DNA of 64,000 nucleotides. Source: Rhodoblastus sp. 17X3 (GTDB taxonomy: Bacteria > Pseudomonadota > Alphaproteobacteria > Rhizobiales > Beijerinckiaceae). The notes under the pieces were generated by a model. The model saw nothing but the letters and a program-made list of their open reading frames with translations. It did not search any database and was not told the origin of the DNA. This document shows positions 45,817 to 56,505 of the stretch, in pieces; the stretch's first letter is position 1; each line of letters begins with the position of its first letter. The position numbers and the translations under genes were made by a program. Location of the stretch: assembly GCF_030056575.1 (NCBI RefSeq), contig NZ_JASHHX010000012.1, positions 62,001 through 126,000 of the forward strand. Direction: 5' to 3'.

Positions 45817-47375
45817 GCGGCCTCGGAAGCGGCGACGGTGCGGGCGAGGCGCAGGGCCTCGTCGAGCGTGATGACGGAACGATGCGCCTGGGCGGGATCG
45901 GCCGACGGGAAATCGGTGCGGAAATGGCCGCCGCGGCTTTCGCGGCGCAGATAGGCGCTGGCGGCGACGAGAAGCGCGGCCTCGGCGCGGTTGCGCAGAT
46001 CGGCGGAGCCTTCGGCCAGCGCCTTGTCGCGCAGGGCGTAAAGGGCGCGCAGGGCCTCGCGCAGGCCGACAGCGTCGCGCAGCACGCCGACATGGCGGGA
46101 CATGATGCGGCGCACTTCCGTCACGCTCTCCGCGTCGGCTCGCGCGGGCGTTTCGGCCGGCGTTACGGGCTGTGGGGCCTTGGGGGCAGGCAGGCCGGGC
46201 AGGGTCTCGGCGATGTCGCGCGCGACGCGGTCGGCGAAGACGACCGCCTCCAGCAGGGAGTTGGAGGCGAGGCGATTGGCGCCATGCAGGCCGGTCGAGG
46301 CGACCTCGCCCGCGGCCCACAGGCCGGGCAGGGAAGTCCGGCCCTTCGCGTCGGTCCAGATCCCGCCCATGTGATAATGTTCCGCCGGGGCGATCGGGAT
46401 CGGCTGGCGGGCGGGATCGACGCCGGCTGAGCGGCAGGTCGCCGCGACATTGGGGAATTTTTCCGCGAAGGCGGCGCCGACCGCTTCCGTCGCGTCGAGA
46501 AAGGCGCCGCGCCCGGCGGCGATTTCGGCGAAAACGCCGCGCGCCACGACGTCGCGCGGGGCAAGCTCGGCGTCCTTGTGCAAGGCGGGCATGAAGCGTT
46601 TGCCGGCGCGATTGACCAGAATGGCGCCTTCGCCGCGCAATGCTTCGGTCGCCAGCGGCGCGGGGTCGCGGCCGATATCGATGGCGGTCGGATGGAACTG
46701 CACGAATTCGGCGTCGGCGATGCGCGCCCCGGCGCGCGCCGCGAAGGCCAGAGCCGCGCCATTGGCTTGCGGCGGATTGGTGGTCAGGGCGTAAAGCGCG
46801 CCGATGCCGCCGCTGGCGAGAACGGTGGCCCGGGCGGGAAAGGCGCGCAAGCGCCCTGAGGCGTCGCGGGCCAGAACCCCGGCGACGCGGCCAGACTGGA
46901 GGATCAGGTCCTCGGCGACGAGATTTTCATGGATCGTGATGGAGGGCGTGCGCCGCACGGCGGCGATCAGGGCCTGCATGATGGCGGCGCCGGCGCCGTC
47001 GCCCTTGACCCGCACGATGCGTCGCGCCGAGTGGGCGGCCTCCCGCGAGGGGGTGAGATTGCCGGCGGAATCGTGATCGAAGGGCGCGCCGATGCGCAGT
47101 AGGTCGTCGACGCGCGCCCGCGCCTCGCGGGCGACGGACAGAGCGGTTTCATCGTCGACAATGCCAGCGCCGGCGGCCTTGGTGTCGGCGGCGTGAAGCT
47201 CCGGACTGTCGCCTTCGGCCACTGCGGCGGCGATGCCGCCCTGGGCCCAGACGGACGAGGCGCCCTGGCCAATGGGCGCGGCGGCAAGAATGGCGACCGG
47301 GCGCGGCGCCAGTTTCAGGGCGCAGAACAGGCCGGCCAAACCGCCGCCGACGATCAGGATGTCGGGTTCTGACAT
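45813..47375 (-). CDS. nadB: L-aspartate oxidase
   Basis: FAD-dependent aspartate oxidase (520 residues) that makes iminoaspartate for NadA. The FAD motif [15 protein letters not shown] lies at the N-terminus, then [12 protein letters not shown], and [20 protein letters not shown] with [20 protein letters not shown] are diagnostic. The ATG at 47375 is preceded by AAGGAGG. Confidence 0.96.
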   Translation of the reverse strand: MSEPDILIVGGGLAGLFCALKLAPRPVAILAAAPIGQGASSVWAQGGIAAAVAEGDSPELHAADTKAAGAGIVDDETALSVAREARARVDDLLRIGAPFDHDSAGNLTPSREAAHSARRIVRVKGDGAGAAIMQALIAAVRRTPSITIHENLVAEDLILQSGRVAGVLARDASGRLRAFPARATVLASGGIGALYALTTNPPQANGAALAFAARAGARIADAEFVQFHPTAIDIGRDPAPLATEALRGEGAILVNRAGKRFMPALHKDAELAPRDVVARGVFAEIAAGRGAFLDATEAVGAAFAEKFPNVAATCRSAGVDPARQPIPIAPAEHYHMGGIWTDAKGRTSLPGLWAAGEVASTGLHGANRLASNSLLEAVVFADRVARDIAETLPGLPAPKAPQPVTPAETPARADAESVTEVRRIMSRHVGVLRDAVGLREALRALYALRDKALAEGSADLRNRAEAALLVAASAYLRRESRGGHFRTDFPSADPAQAHRSVITLDEALRLARTVAASEAA

Positions 47376-47445
47376 TTCAGGCCTCCTTCTCTCCAGCGCC
47401 AAGGAGCGCCGCGCGGGAGAGCGCTCGGAAGAGCGAAAGACCCGC

Positions 47446-48540
47446 TTACTTCAGCTCGATCATTCGTTCGACCGAGCGGCGGGCGCGCTGGGCGAGGAGC
47501 GGGTCGATGGTCACTTCCTCGCGCATATAGACGAGGCTGTCGAGGATTTTCGGCAGCGTGATCCGCTTCATGTGCGGGCAGAGATTGCAGGGGCGCACGA
47601 AATCCACGCCGGGGTTTTCCGCCGCGACATTATCGGCCATCGAGCATTCGGTCACGAGCAGCACGCGCTTCGGCTTGCGCGTCTTGACGTAATCGATCAT
47701 GGCCGCGGTCGAGCCGGAGAAGTCGCAGACGTCCACGACTTCCGGCGGGCATTCCGGATGCGCGATCAGCTCGATCGAGGGGTCGTCCGCGCGATAGCGC
47801 AGCAGCTCCTCGGCGGTGAAGCGCTCGTGCACCTCGCAGGCGCCGCGCCAGGCGATGATCTTCACCTTGGTCTGGCGCGCGACATTGGCCGCGAGGAAGC
47901 GGTCGGGAACCATGATGACCGTGTCGGTTCCAAGGCTCTCGACGACCTTCACGGCGTTGGATGAGGTGCAGCAGATGTCCACTTCCGCTTTCACGTCGGC
48001 GGAGGTGTTGACATAGGCGACGACAGGAACGCCCGGATATTTGCGGCGCAGGGCGCGCACGTCCGCTCCGGTGATGGAGGCGGCGAGCGAACAGCCGGCG
48101 CGCGAATCCGGGATCAGCACGGTCTTGTCCGGGCTGAGCAGCTTCGAGGTCTCGGCCATGAAATGCACGCCGCCCTGCACGATGATGTCGGCGTCGGACT
48201 GGCCGGCGAGGCGGGCGAGCTGGAGCGAGTCGCCGACCACGTCGGCGACGCAATTATAGATCTCCGGCGTCTGGTAATTATGGGCCAGGATGACGGCGTT
48301 GCGCTGCTTCTTCAGCTCGTTGATCGCCTTCACATAGGGGGCGTGGAAGGGCCATTCGATCGGCGGGATGATCGACTTGACCTTTTCATAGAGATGCGCG
48401 GTCTCGCGGGCCACTTCCGGCGTCCAGGCGAGATTGGGCATCGGAAGGACGCCATGGCGCAGGGCGGCCGGACCCGGCTGGGCCGAAGGCTGCTCGGACA
48501 TCTGGGCCGCCGAACGACGCAAAGACGAAAGAACCTGCAT
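47446..48540 (-). CDS. nadA: Quinolinate synthase A
   Basis: [4Fe-4S] quinolinate synthase (364 residues), condensing iminoaspartate with dihydroxyacetone phosphate. The three cluster cysteines fall in [21 protein letters not shown] and [12 protein letters not shown]. The ATG at 48540 is chosen since a GGGGG site lies eight bases upstream; a GTG at 48549 is possible. The two palindromes upstream very probably govern the whole nadABC operon. Confidence 0.95.
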   Translation of the reverse strand: MQVLSSLRRSAAQMSEQPSAQPGPAALRHGVLPMPNLAWTPEVARETAHLYEKVKSIIPPIEWPFHAPYVKAINELKKQRNAVILAHNYQTPEIYNCVADVVGDSLQLARLAGQSDADIIVQGGVHFMAETSKLLSPDKTVLIPDSRAGCSLAASITGADVRALRRKYPGVPVVAYVNTSADVKAEVDICCTSSNAVKVVESLGTDTVIMVPDRFLAANVARQTKVKIIAWRGACEVHERFTAEELLRYRADDPSIELIAHPECPPEVVDVCDFSGSTAAMIDYVKTRKPKRVLLVTECSMADNVAAENPGVDFVRPCNLCPHMKRITLPKILDSLVYMREEVTIDPLLAQRARRSVERMIELK

Positions 48541-48554
48541 GACGCTCACCCCCT

Positions 48555-48577
48555 GTTATGCTCAACGTGAGCATAAC
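48555..48577. promoter_or_regulatory. Palindromic operator of nadABC, site 1
   Basis: GTTATGCTCA-ACG-TGAGCATAAC has perfect 10-bp arms around a 3-bp centre, 15 bp upstream of the nadA start. Its form agrees with a NadQ-type repressor site as inferred for alphaproteobacterial NAD synthesis genes; the regulator itself is not in this window. Confidence 0.75.
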
Positions 48578-48641
48578 TACAACCGATAAAAAGGCCGTCG
48601 GAACGGCTCTTCAGGATGCTCTCCTGTTCACACTTCCTACA

Positions 48642-48660
48642 TATACTCATTGTGAGTATA
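48642..48660. promoter_or_regulatory. Palindromic operator of nadABC, site 2
   Basis: TATACTCA-TTG-TGAGTATA has perfect 8-bp arms with the same 3-bp centre and shared CTCA/TGAG core as site 1, about 102 bp upstream of nadA. The centre-to-centre distance is 85 bp, about eight helical turns, which would allow looping. It also lies upstream of the divergent membrane-protein gene. Confidence 0.7.
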
Positions 48661-48779
48661 AAGGCAAGGCCGGTCGGTCGCGAATCTTTCAGCCTTTGCG
48701 ACCCCGCCAAAACGTCCCGGCGGACCAATCCGTCAACCTTTTCCATATAGGCTTCGCCGTCTCGTTTTGGGATGACGGC

Positions 48780-50273
48780 ATGACGGATTCGGCTGTTTTT
48801 CATGATTCCGCCGCGCAGGATGCGCCGGTGCGGCGGAATTTGCTGCTGCGCCGCCTGATCCTGCCCGCGCTCGCCTCCGCGCCGGCGCTCGACTGGCCGC
48901 TTGCGTTTCTGGCCGGCCTTGGGATTTTCGCCCTTCTGCTGCCTTCCATCGCGAGCCTGATGGCCGATCCGGACATGCTCTGGCATATCCGCACCGGGCA
49001 GGACATTCTCGCCTCGGGCCGTTTCCCGACCGTCGATACCTATTCCTGGACCATGGCCGGTCAGCCCTGGATCGCCAAGGAATGGCTGTCGCAGGTTCTT
49101 TATGCGCTGGCTTTCCAGCTCGCGGGCTGGTCCGGCGCGGCGCTGCTCGCCCTTTGCGCCGCCAGCGCGGCCTATGCGATCATCTTCGCCAATATCGAGC
49201 GCCGTGCCGGCGCGCTCTTCGCGCTCGCCGCGATCGTCGCCATCGCGCTGGCGGGCAATTTTCACCTGCTCGCGCGCCCGCACGTGCTGGCGTGGCCCGT
49301 CGTGGCCCTGTTTGCCGCGCAATTGCTGGACGCCGCCGAGCAGGGCCGCGCGCCGCGTTTGCGCGCCGCGCTTTTGATGACGCTCTGGGCCAATCTGCAC
49401 GGCTCCTTCCTGTTCGGCTTCATTCTGACGCCCTTTTTCGCCTGGGAGGCCCTGGCGCGCACGGAAGGCTCGCGTATGCGGCTTGCCCTGCGCTGGCTGG
49501 CCTTCGCCTTGGCTTGCGGTCTGGCGGCGTTGATCCATCCCTATGGCTGGGGCGTGATCGCCGCCGCGCGCGGCGTCCTCGAACTCGGCCCGGCGATGAG
49601 CCTGATCGTCGAATGGCGCCCGCAGAATTTCGCGGGCTTCGGCCATTTCGAATTCATCCTGCTGCTCGGAATCGGCGCCGCGCTGCTCAGCGGCTTGCGC
49701 TTGCCCGCGCCCCGCGTCGCCCTTCTGGTTGCGCTGCTGCATTCCATGCTTGCCCATGTGCGGCAGGAAACGCTTGGCCTGATGGTCATCGCCCTGCTGC
49801 TCGGCGCGCCGGTAGCGGCTCTGGGCGGCGTCATGGGCTTGCCGCGTGAAAAACGCCCGCTGGCGGCATTCGGCGTTGCATTATTGCTCGCGGTCACGGC
49901 TGCAATGGCGGTTTGGCAGGGGCCTTTGACTCTGCCCGAAGAGGTCGCGCCGCAGGCCGCGCTTGACGCCGCCCGCGCCGCCGGCGCCAAGGGCGGGGTG
50001 CTGAACGAGGATCGATTCGGCGGCTTTCTCGTCAGCCGGCATGTGCCGACCTATGTCGATGGCCGCGCCGAACTGTTCGGCATGATGCATTACGACCTGT
50101 CGCTGGCGGTCGCCGGCCGCAAGCCCGAAACGCTGGCGGCTTTGCTGGCCAATCCGAAGATCGGCTGGACACTGCTGCCAAGCGTTATGCCGGCCAATCA
50201 GGTTCTCGCCGCCTCGCCCGACTGGCGGCAGGTTTTCCGCGATGACGTCGCGACCGTTTTCGTGCGCCGTTAA
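48780..50273 (+). CDS. Polytopic membrane protein, glycosyltransferase GT-C-like
   Basis: A 497-residue inner-membrane protein with about ten hydrophobic helices. The early segment DPDMLWHIRTGQDILASGRF, then PTVDTYSWTMAGQPWIAKEW, is a widespread motif of GT-C-like membrane proteins, where the Asp-rich loop may bind a lipid-linked sugar. The C-terminal soluble part (GGVLNEDRFGGFLVSRHVPT) is also conserved. The ATG at 48780 follows a divergent gap that it shares with nadA. The enzymatic role is unproven. Confidence 0.7.
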   Translation: MTDSAVFHDSAAQDAPVRRNLLLRRLILPALASAPALDWPLAFLAGLGIFALLLPSIASLMADPDMLWHIRTGQDILASGRFPTVDTYSWTMAGQPWIAKEWLSQVLYALAFQLAGWSGAALLALCAASAAYAIIFANIERRAGALFALAAIVAIALAGNFHLLARPHVLAWPVVALFAAQLLDAAEQGRAPRLRAALLMTLWANLHGSFLFGFILTPFFAWEALARTEGSRMRLALRWLAFALACGLAALIHPYGWGVIAAARGVLELGPAMSLIVEWRPQNFAGFGHFEFILLLGIGAALLSGLRLPAPRVALLVALLHSMLAHVRQETLGLMVIALLLGAPVAALGGVMGLPREKRPLAAFGVALLLAVTAAMAVWQGPLTLPEEVAPQAALDAARAAGAKGGVLNEDRFGGFLVSRHVPTYVDGRAELFGMMHYDLSLAVAGRKPETLAALLANPKIGWTLLPSVMPANQVLAASPDWRQVFRDDVATVFVRR

Positions 50274-50412
50274 AACCAATTTTCGCTTGCGAGAACTGGT
50301 TAGGAACGAGTGCGAAAGGGCGTCGAAAGACGCCCGCCTTTCGACGGGCTTCTGGCCGAGCTTATGCGAGGGGACGTTGATTGCGGCTTACCGCGATCAA
50401 CGAATCAGAAAA

Positions 50413-52128
<1,716 letters not shown>

Positions 52129-52182
52129 TCAATCGCTGTCGCGCCAGCGCGGCTTTTGGCGAAAGGACGGCTTCGTTGACGC

Positions 52183-53535
52183 CTAGGCCGGTTCGGGCCG
52201 GCTTTCCTTGGCTTCCAGCGGCACCTCGACCTCCTGCTTTGTTTGGGCCTCCCGCCGCGATTGCGCCTCCTGCCGCGCCTGAACGCGCCAGACCGCAAGG
52301 CAGATCAGGGCCACCGGAATCCCGATGCAGGAGGTGGCGATGAAAAAGGCCGGATAGCCGAAGGCGGCGACGGCGAAGCCGGAAAAGCCGCCCAAAATCT
52401 TGCCGGGCAAGGCGTAGAGCGAGGACAGCAGGGCGTATTGCGCTGCCGCGTAAAGCGGCGAAGTCAGCGAGGACATGAAGGCGATCAGGGCCGTTCCGGC
52501 GAAGCCGCCAGCGAAATTCTCGACGCAGATCGCCAGGGTCAGCATCTTGAGGCTGGCGCCGGTCGCCGCGAGCGCAGCGAGGCTCAGATGCGAGGCGCTT
52601 GCCGCGATTCCGCCAATCAGCAGCGAGGGCATCAGGCCGAAACGCGCGACGGCGACGCCGCCTGCGGCGATGCCGCCCAGCCCGACCCAGAAGCCGAACA
52701 ATTTGGTGACGGTGGCGATGTCGGCCTTCGAAAAGCCGAGGTCGATATAGAGCGGATTGGCCATCACGCCGGAGACGAAATCCGGCAGGCGGTAGATGGC
52801 GAGCAGGCAGAGGAACAGCAGCGCGAAGCGGCCATTGCGGCGGAAGAAATCCTTCAACGGATCGGCATAGGCCGCAAAAACATTGTCGTGGCCGTCGCGC
52901 CGCGCCACCACATGGGCGGCGGGTTCGGGCGCCAGCAGGCTCGCGCCGAGGCCGACCGCCATCATTCCGGCCATGGCGAGATAGGCGGCGCGCCAACTTG
53001 CGAATTGCGCGAGATAGAGCGCGCCCGCGCCCGCGCAGAGAATGGCGAATTTATAGCCGACCTGGCTCGCCGCCGACATTTCGCCCTGCTTTTCCGGCGG
53101 GGCGACGGCGATGCGCCAGCCGTCGATCACGACATCCTGGGTCGCGGCGAAAAAGCCGAGGCAGAACGCAAAACCAATGGTGTAAAGCAGGTTGTTAGCC
53201 GGATCGCCGAAGGCCAAAGCGCAAAGGCAGAGAGCGATGGCGCCTTGCGTGAGGACCATCCAGCCGCGCCGCCGCCCGAGCCAGCGGCCGACAATCGGCG
53301 CATCATAGCGGTCGAGCAGGGGCGCCCACAGGAATTTGAAGGAATAGGCCAGCGCCACCCAGCTCATCAGGCCGATATGCTCCTTGGCGACGCCGACTTC
53401 GCGCAGCCAGGCCGATTGGGTCGAGAAGACGAGCAGGAACGGCAGGCCGGAAGAAAAGCCCAGCGCCAGCATGAGCGCGAGCCTGCGGTCGGCGAAGACG
53501 CGGAATATCGATCTGGAGGGCGATTCGGCCTGCAT
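52183..53535 (-). CDS. AmpG-like MFS transporter
   Basis: A 450-residue major facilitator with twelve predicted helices, related to AmpG muropeptide permeases (FSSGLPFLLVFSTQSAWLRE, FLWAPLLDRYDAPIVGRWLG). AmpG imports GlcNAc-anhydroMurNAc peptides for cell wall recycling. The C-terminal tail is Glu- and Arg-rich. The ATG at 53535 starts MQAESPSRSIF; a longer open frame upstream is not homologous. The substrate is inferred. Confidence 0.85.
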   Translation of the reverse strand: MQAESPSRSIFRVFADRRLALMLALGFSSGLPFLLVFSTQSAWLREVGVAKEHIGLMSWVALAYSFKFLWAPLLDRYDAPIVGRWLGRRRGWMVLTQGAIALCLCALAFGDPANNLLYTIGFAFCLGFFAATQDVVIDGWRIAVAPPEKQGEMSAASQVGYKFAILCAGAGALYLAQFASWRAAYLAMAGMMAVGLGASLLAPEPAAHVVARRDGHDNVFAAYADPLKDFFRRNGRFALLFLCLLAIYRLPDFVSGVMANPLYIDLGFSKADIATVTKLFGFWVGLGGIAAGGVAVARFGLMPSLLIGGIAASASHLSLAALAATGASLKMLTLAICVENFAGGFAGTALIAFMSSLTSPLYAAAQYALLSSLYALPGKILGGFSGFAVAAFGYPAFFIATSCIGIPVALICLAVWRVQARQEAQSRREAQTKQEVEVPLEAKESRPEPA

Positions 53536-53667
53536 GGCGCGAATATGCCATGGACCTGCGACAAAAGCGAAAAGCGGCTTAGGCGTTTTTCCATCGTCTT
53601 TATGGGTTTTCTCAAAGATTGCTGCTATTTTGTCCGGATTCGGCGCCAAATCGCGGGAACGGGACAT

Positions 53668-54117
53668 ATGCTGACCAACAAGGGGAAATACGGGCTGAAG
53701 GCGATGGTCCATCTCGCCGGGCTGGTTCCGGGCGCGCTTGCGCAGGTTCAGGACATGGCAGATGCCAATAATATCCCCAAGAAGTTCCTCGACCAGATCC
53801 TCTCGGAATTGCGCAACGCCGGCCTGGTGTTTTCGAAAAAGGGCAAGGGCGGAGGCTATGCTTTGGCGCGGCAGGCGAGCCAGATCACCGTGGGCAATAT
53901 CGTGCGCGTGCTTGACGGACCGCTGGCGCCGATTCAATGCGCCAGCGTCACCGCCTATCGCGCCTGCGACGATTGCTCCGACGAGCGCACCTGCGCGGTG
54001 CGGCTGATGATGGTCAAGGCGCGCAACGCCATCGCGGAAGTGCTCGACAACCACAGCTTGGCCGACATGCGCGCCCTGGGCTCGCCGCTTGACGCGGCGC
54101 TGGCTTTTCAGATCTGA
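53668..54117 (+). CDS. Rrf2-family transcriptional regulator
   Basis: A 149-residue Rrf2 regulator. The N-terminal winged helix (LTNKGKYGLKAMVHLAGLVP, then IPKKFLDQILSELRNAGLVF) is followed by a cysteine cluster Cys-x7-Cys-x2-Cys-x5-Cys (in IQCASVTAYRACDDCSDERT then CAV) that could hold an Fe-S cluster as in IscR or RirA. It is divergent from the AmpG-like gene and convergent with the acyl-CoA synthetase by 10 bp overlap. Targets are unknown. Confidence 0.88.
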   Translation: MLTNKGKYGLKAMVHLAGLVPGALAQVQDMADANNIPKKFLDQILSELRNAGLVFSKKGKGGGYALARQASQITVGNIVRVLDGPLAPIQCASVTAYRACDDCSDERTCAVRLMMVKARNAIAEVLDNHSLADMRALGSPLDAALAFQI

Positions 54118-55655
54118 TCGGCGGCGGCGCGATTTTCCCCCTGCGCCCAAAGGCGGGGCAGCAGGCGGCGCGCGATCTTGCCGTTTTTGGTGCGCGGCAG
54201 GCTTTGCAAAGCCATATAAAGCTTCGGGTTCTTGTAGGCGGCGAGATGTTCCGCGCAATGGTGGGCGAGGGCTTGCTCATCGAGCGCCGCGCCTGGCGCG
54301 AGCACGATAAAGGCGCAGATGACCGAAACGTCCTCGCGCACCTGGCGCTCCGCGACCGCGACATCGGCCACGCCCGGCGCATGGCTCAGCACGGCTTCGA
54401 CTTCCGCCGGCGAAACGCGGTAGCCTTGCGCGTTCATCAGGTCGTCGGCGCGCCCGTGCAGCCAGAGATAGCCGTCCGCATCCATTTCCGCGACGTCGCC
54501 GCCCAGGAACCAGTCGCCGCGAAACACCTCCGCCTCGGCCTCAGGTCGGTTCCAGTAGCCCAACATCAGGCCGGGGTCCGAGCGATGGACCGCGATCAGC
54601 CCGCTTTCGCCCGCCGCCAGCGGCGTCTCGCCGGCCTCCAGCGGCAGGATGACGACCTTGCGGCCCGGCTGCGGCTTGCCCGGAGAGCCGGGGCGGGGCG
54701 CGATGGTCGGGCCGCTGGAAATATAAGTCGAAATTTCGCTCATCCCGAGCGCTTCATAGAGTGGCTTGCCGAGACGCTCGCGGAACTGCGCCTGCAAGGC
54801 GGGGGCGAGCGCCTCGCCGGCAGTGAGGCCGTGACGCAGGCTGGCCAGATTTTCCGCCGTGCAGGAGGGCTGGCGCAGCATCTGGCGATAGACGCCGGGG
54901 ACGGCGGCGAACAGCGTCGCGGAAAAACGCCTGATCAGCAGCGGCCACACGGCCGGATCGGCCGGGCCATTGTAGATTACCGCCGTAGCGCCGCGTGAAA
55001 ATGGGTCCATCAACCCGACGCCGAGCGTGTAGGTCCAATTGATCGCGCCCGCGTGCAGCATGACGTCGGCGCCGGTCAGGCCGAGCCAATGGTCCAGCAT
55101 CGGCGCGCGGCCGAGAATTACGCGCTGGGCGTGCAGCACGCCCTTCGGCCGGCTGGCGGTGCCGGACGTGTAGATCAGATAGGCCGGGTCGTCCGACGCG
55201 GTTGCGGCGTAGTCGCGCGGCGGAAAGGCGGCGAGGCGAGCGAGTTCGGCGTCGTCGATGATCCGGGCGCCATGGGCGGTCAGGCCGTCCGAGCAGATGA
55301 GGGCGGCGGCGCCGGAATCCGCCGCCAGAAAATCGGCCTCCTCCTCCGTGAGTTGCGAAGAGGAGGGCAAGGCGACCAGCCCGGCGCCGACGCAGGCGAA
55401 AAAGCTCAGCACATAGAAGAGGTCGTTGCCGCGCCGGATCATGACCCGCGCGCCGGACGGCAGGCCGAGCGAGGACAGGCCGGCGGCGAGGCGGCGCACG
55501 GCGAGATCGAGTTCACCATAGCTCAGGCGACGGTCGTGGGCGCCGTCGGTCAGGACCAGCGCGGTCTTGCCCGAATGGCGGGCGGCGTTTTCGGCGAGGC
55601 AGAACGCGGCGAGGTTGAACGGGGCGGTCATGACGGGAAAAGACCAGACCTTCAT
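54108..55655 (-). CDS. Acyl/aryl-CoA synthetase (AMP-forming)
   Basis: A 515-residue ANL-family ligase that activates a carboxylic acid as acyl-AMP and then the CoA thioester. P-loop YLIYTSGTASRPKGVLHAQR, motif A5-like YEALGMSEISTYIS, GDVAEMDADGYLWLHGRADD and the hinge and C-terminal Lys in RTKNGKIARRLL are present. Similarity is nearest to the benzoate/acyl-CoA group, which could link it to aromatic acids, but the acid is not known. The start at 55655 is uncertain; Met9 is an alternative. Confidence 0.87.
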   Translation of the reverse strand: MKVWSFPVMTAPFNLAAFCLAENAARHSGKTALVLTDGAHDRRLSYGELDLAVRRLAAGLSSLGLPSGARVMIRRGNDLFYVLSFFACVGAGLVALPSSSQLTEEEADFLAADSGAAALICSDGLTAHGARIIDDAELARLAAFPPRDYAATASDDPAYLIYTSGTASRPKGVLHAQRVILGRAPMLDHWLGLTGADVMLHAGAINWTYTLGVGLMDPFSRGATAVIYNGPADPAVWPLLIRRFSATLFAAVPGVYRQMLRQPSCTAENLASLRHGLTAGEALAPALQAQFRERLGKPLYEALGMSEISTYISSGPTIAPRPGSPGKPQPGRKVVILPLEAGETPLAAGESGLIAVHRSDPGLMLGYWNRPEAEAEVFRGDWFLGGDVAEMDADGYLWLHGRADDLMNAQGYRVSPAEVEAVLSHAPGVADVAVAERQVREDVSVICAFIVLAPGAALDEQALAHHCAEHLAAYKNPKLYMALQSLPRTKNGKIARRLLPRLWAQGENRAAADQI

Positions 55656-55714
55656 GGTGCTGTCACCTGATTTTCATAGGCAGGCGAGATCAATCGCGGC
55701 CGAAAGGAAAGCCG

Positions 55715-56359
55715 ATGTCTCAGTCGATGCAAGTCGAAAGTCTGAACGCCCGCAAAACCTATGAGCGCATCGCCTCGATCTACGACCTGCTCGACGCGCC
55801 CTATGAGATCGGCTGGAAACGCGCCTTGCGTCGCCGCATGTTCGAGGGCCTGCAGGGCGCCATTCTCGACGCCGGCTGCGGCACCGGCTGCAATTTTCTG
55901 GCCTATCCGGACGGCGTGAAGGCCTCGGGCTGCGACGCCAGCGCCGCCATGCTGGAGCGCGCGCGGGCGCGGGCCGACAAGCTCGGCATGATCGTTGAGT
56001 TGCGCTGCTCCGACCTTACCCGGCTCGATTGGGCTGACAACACTTTCGACGGCATCGTCGCCACTTTCGTCTTCGCCTGTATCGAGGACCATGAACAGGC
56101 GGCGGCGCTGTCCGAATTGCGCCGCGTCTGCAATCCGGACGGCGAAATCCGCATCGTCGATTACCGCCTCTCGCCGCGCCCGCTGGTGCGCGCCCGCCAG
56201 AAGCTGATGTCGGCCTGGCTCAATGGAACCTTCGCCGCGACCTATACGCCGACCACCGAAAACTATTTCGAAGCGGCGGGCCTTGAGGTGATCGAGGAGA
56301 AATATATCCGCAGCGACGTGCTGAAAATGATCCGCCTGCGCCCGCGCAAGGCGAACTGA
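55715..56359 (+). CDS. Class I SAM-dependent methyltransferase
   Basis: A 214-residue methyltransferase with SAM motif I ILDAGCGTGCNFL, an acidic loop GCDASAAMLERARAR and post motifs VFACIEDHEQ and EIRIVDYRL. It belongs to the UbiE/Methyltransf_11 type, so a lipid or small molecule acceptor is likely. GAAAGGA precedes the ATG. It is divergent from the acyl-CoA synthetase over 59 bp and ends in a terminator. Confidence 0.88.
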   Translation: MSQSMQVESLNARKTYERIASIYDLLDAPYEIGWKRALRRRMFEGLQGAILDAGCGTGCNFLAYPDGVKASGCDASAAMLERARARADKLGMIVELRCSDLTRLDWADNTFDGIVATFVFACIEDHEQAAALSELRRVCNPDGEIRIVDYRLSPRPLVRARQKLMSAWLNGTFAATYTPTTENYFEAAGLEVIEEKYIRSDVLKMIRLRPRKAN

Positions 56360-56388
56360 CGCCGCCTCGCCGTCACCGGAACGCCGAA

Positions 56389-56416
56389 GCGCCGCTCGCA
56401 AGAGCGGCGCTTTTTT
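56389..56416 (+). terminator. Rho-independent terminator of the methyltransferase gene
   Basis: GCGCCGCTC (56389-56397), loop GCAA and GAGCGGCGC (56402-56410) are followed by six T residues. It is a canonical intrinsic terminator. Confidence 0.92.
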
Positions 56417-56454
56417 CGTGCTGTCTCGTTTCTCGCCATGTCCCGCGCAAAAGA

Positions 56455-56480
56455 AAGGGGCGGCCGATCGGCCGCCCCTT
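56455..56480 (-). terminator. Terminator hairpin of the phosphate transporter gene
   Basis: AAGGGGCGGCCGATCGGCCGCCCCTT is a perfect 26-bp palindrome, 25 bp downstream of the pit stop. Read on the minus strand it is followed by TCTTTT, which fits termination of the transporter gene. Confidence 0.75.
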
Positions 56481-56505
56481 GGCTTATTGAAAGTTGGGCT
56501 TGCGA

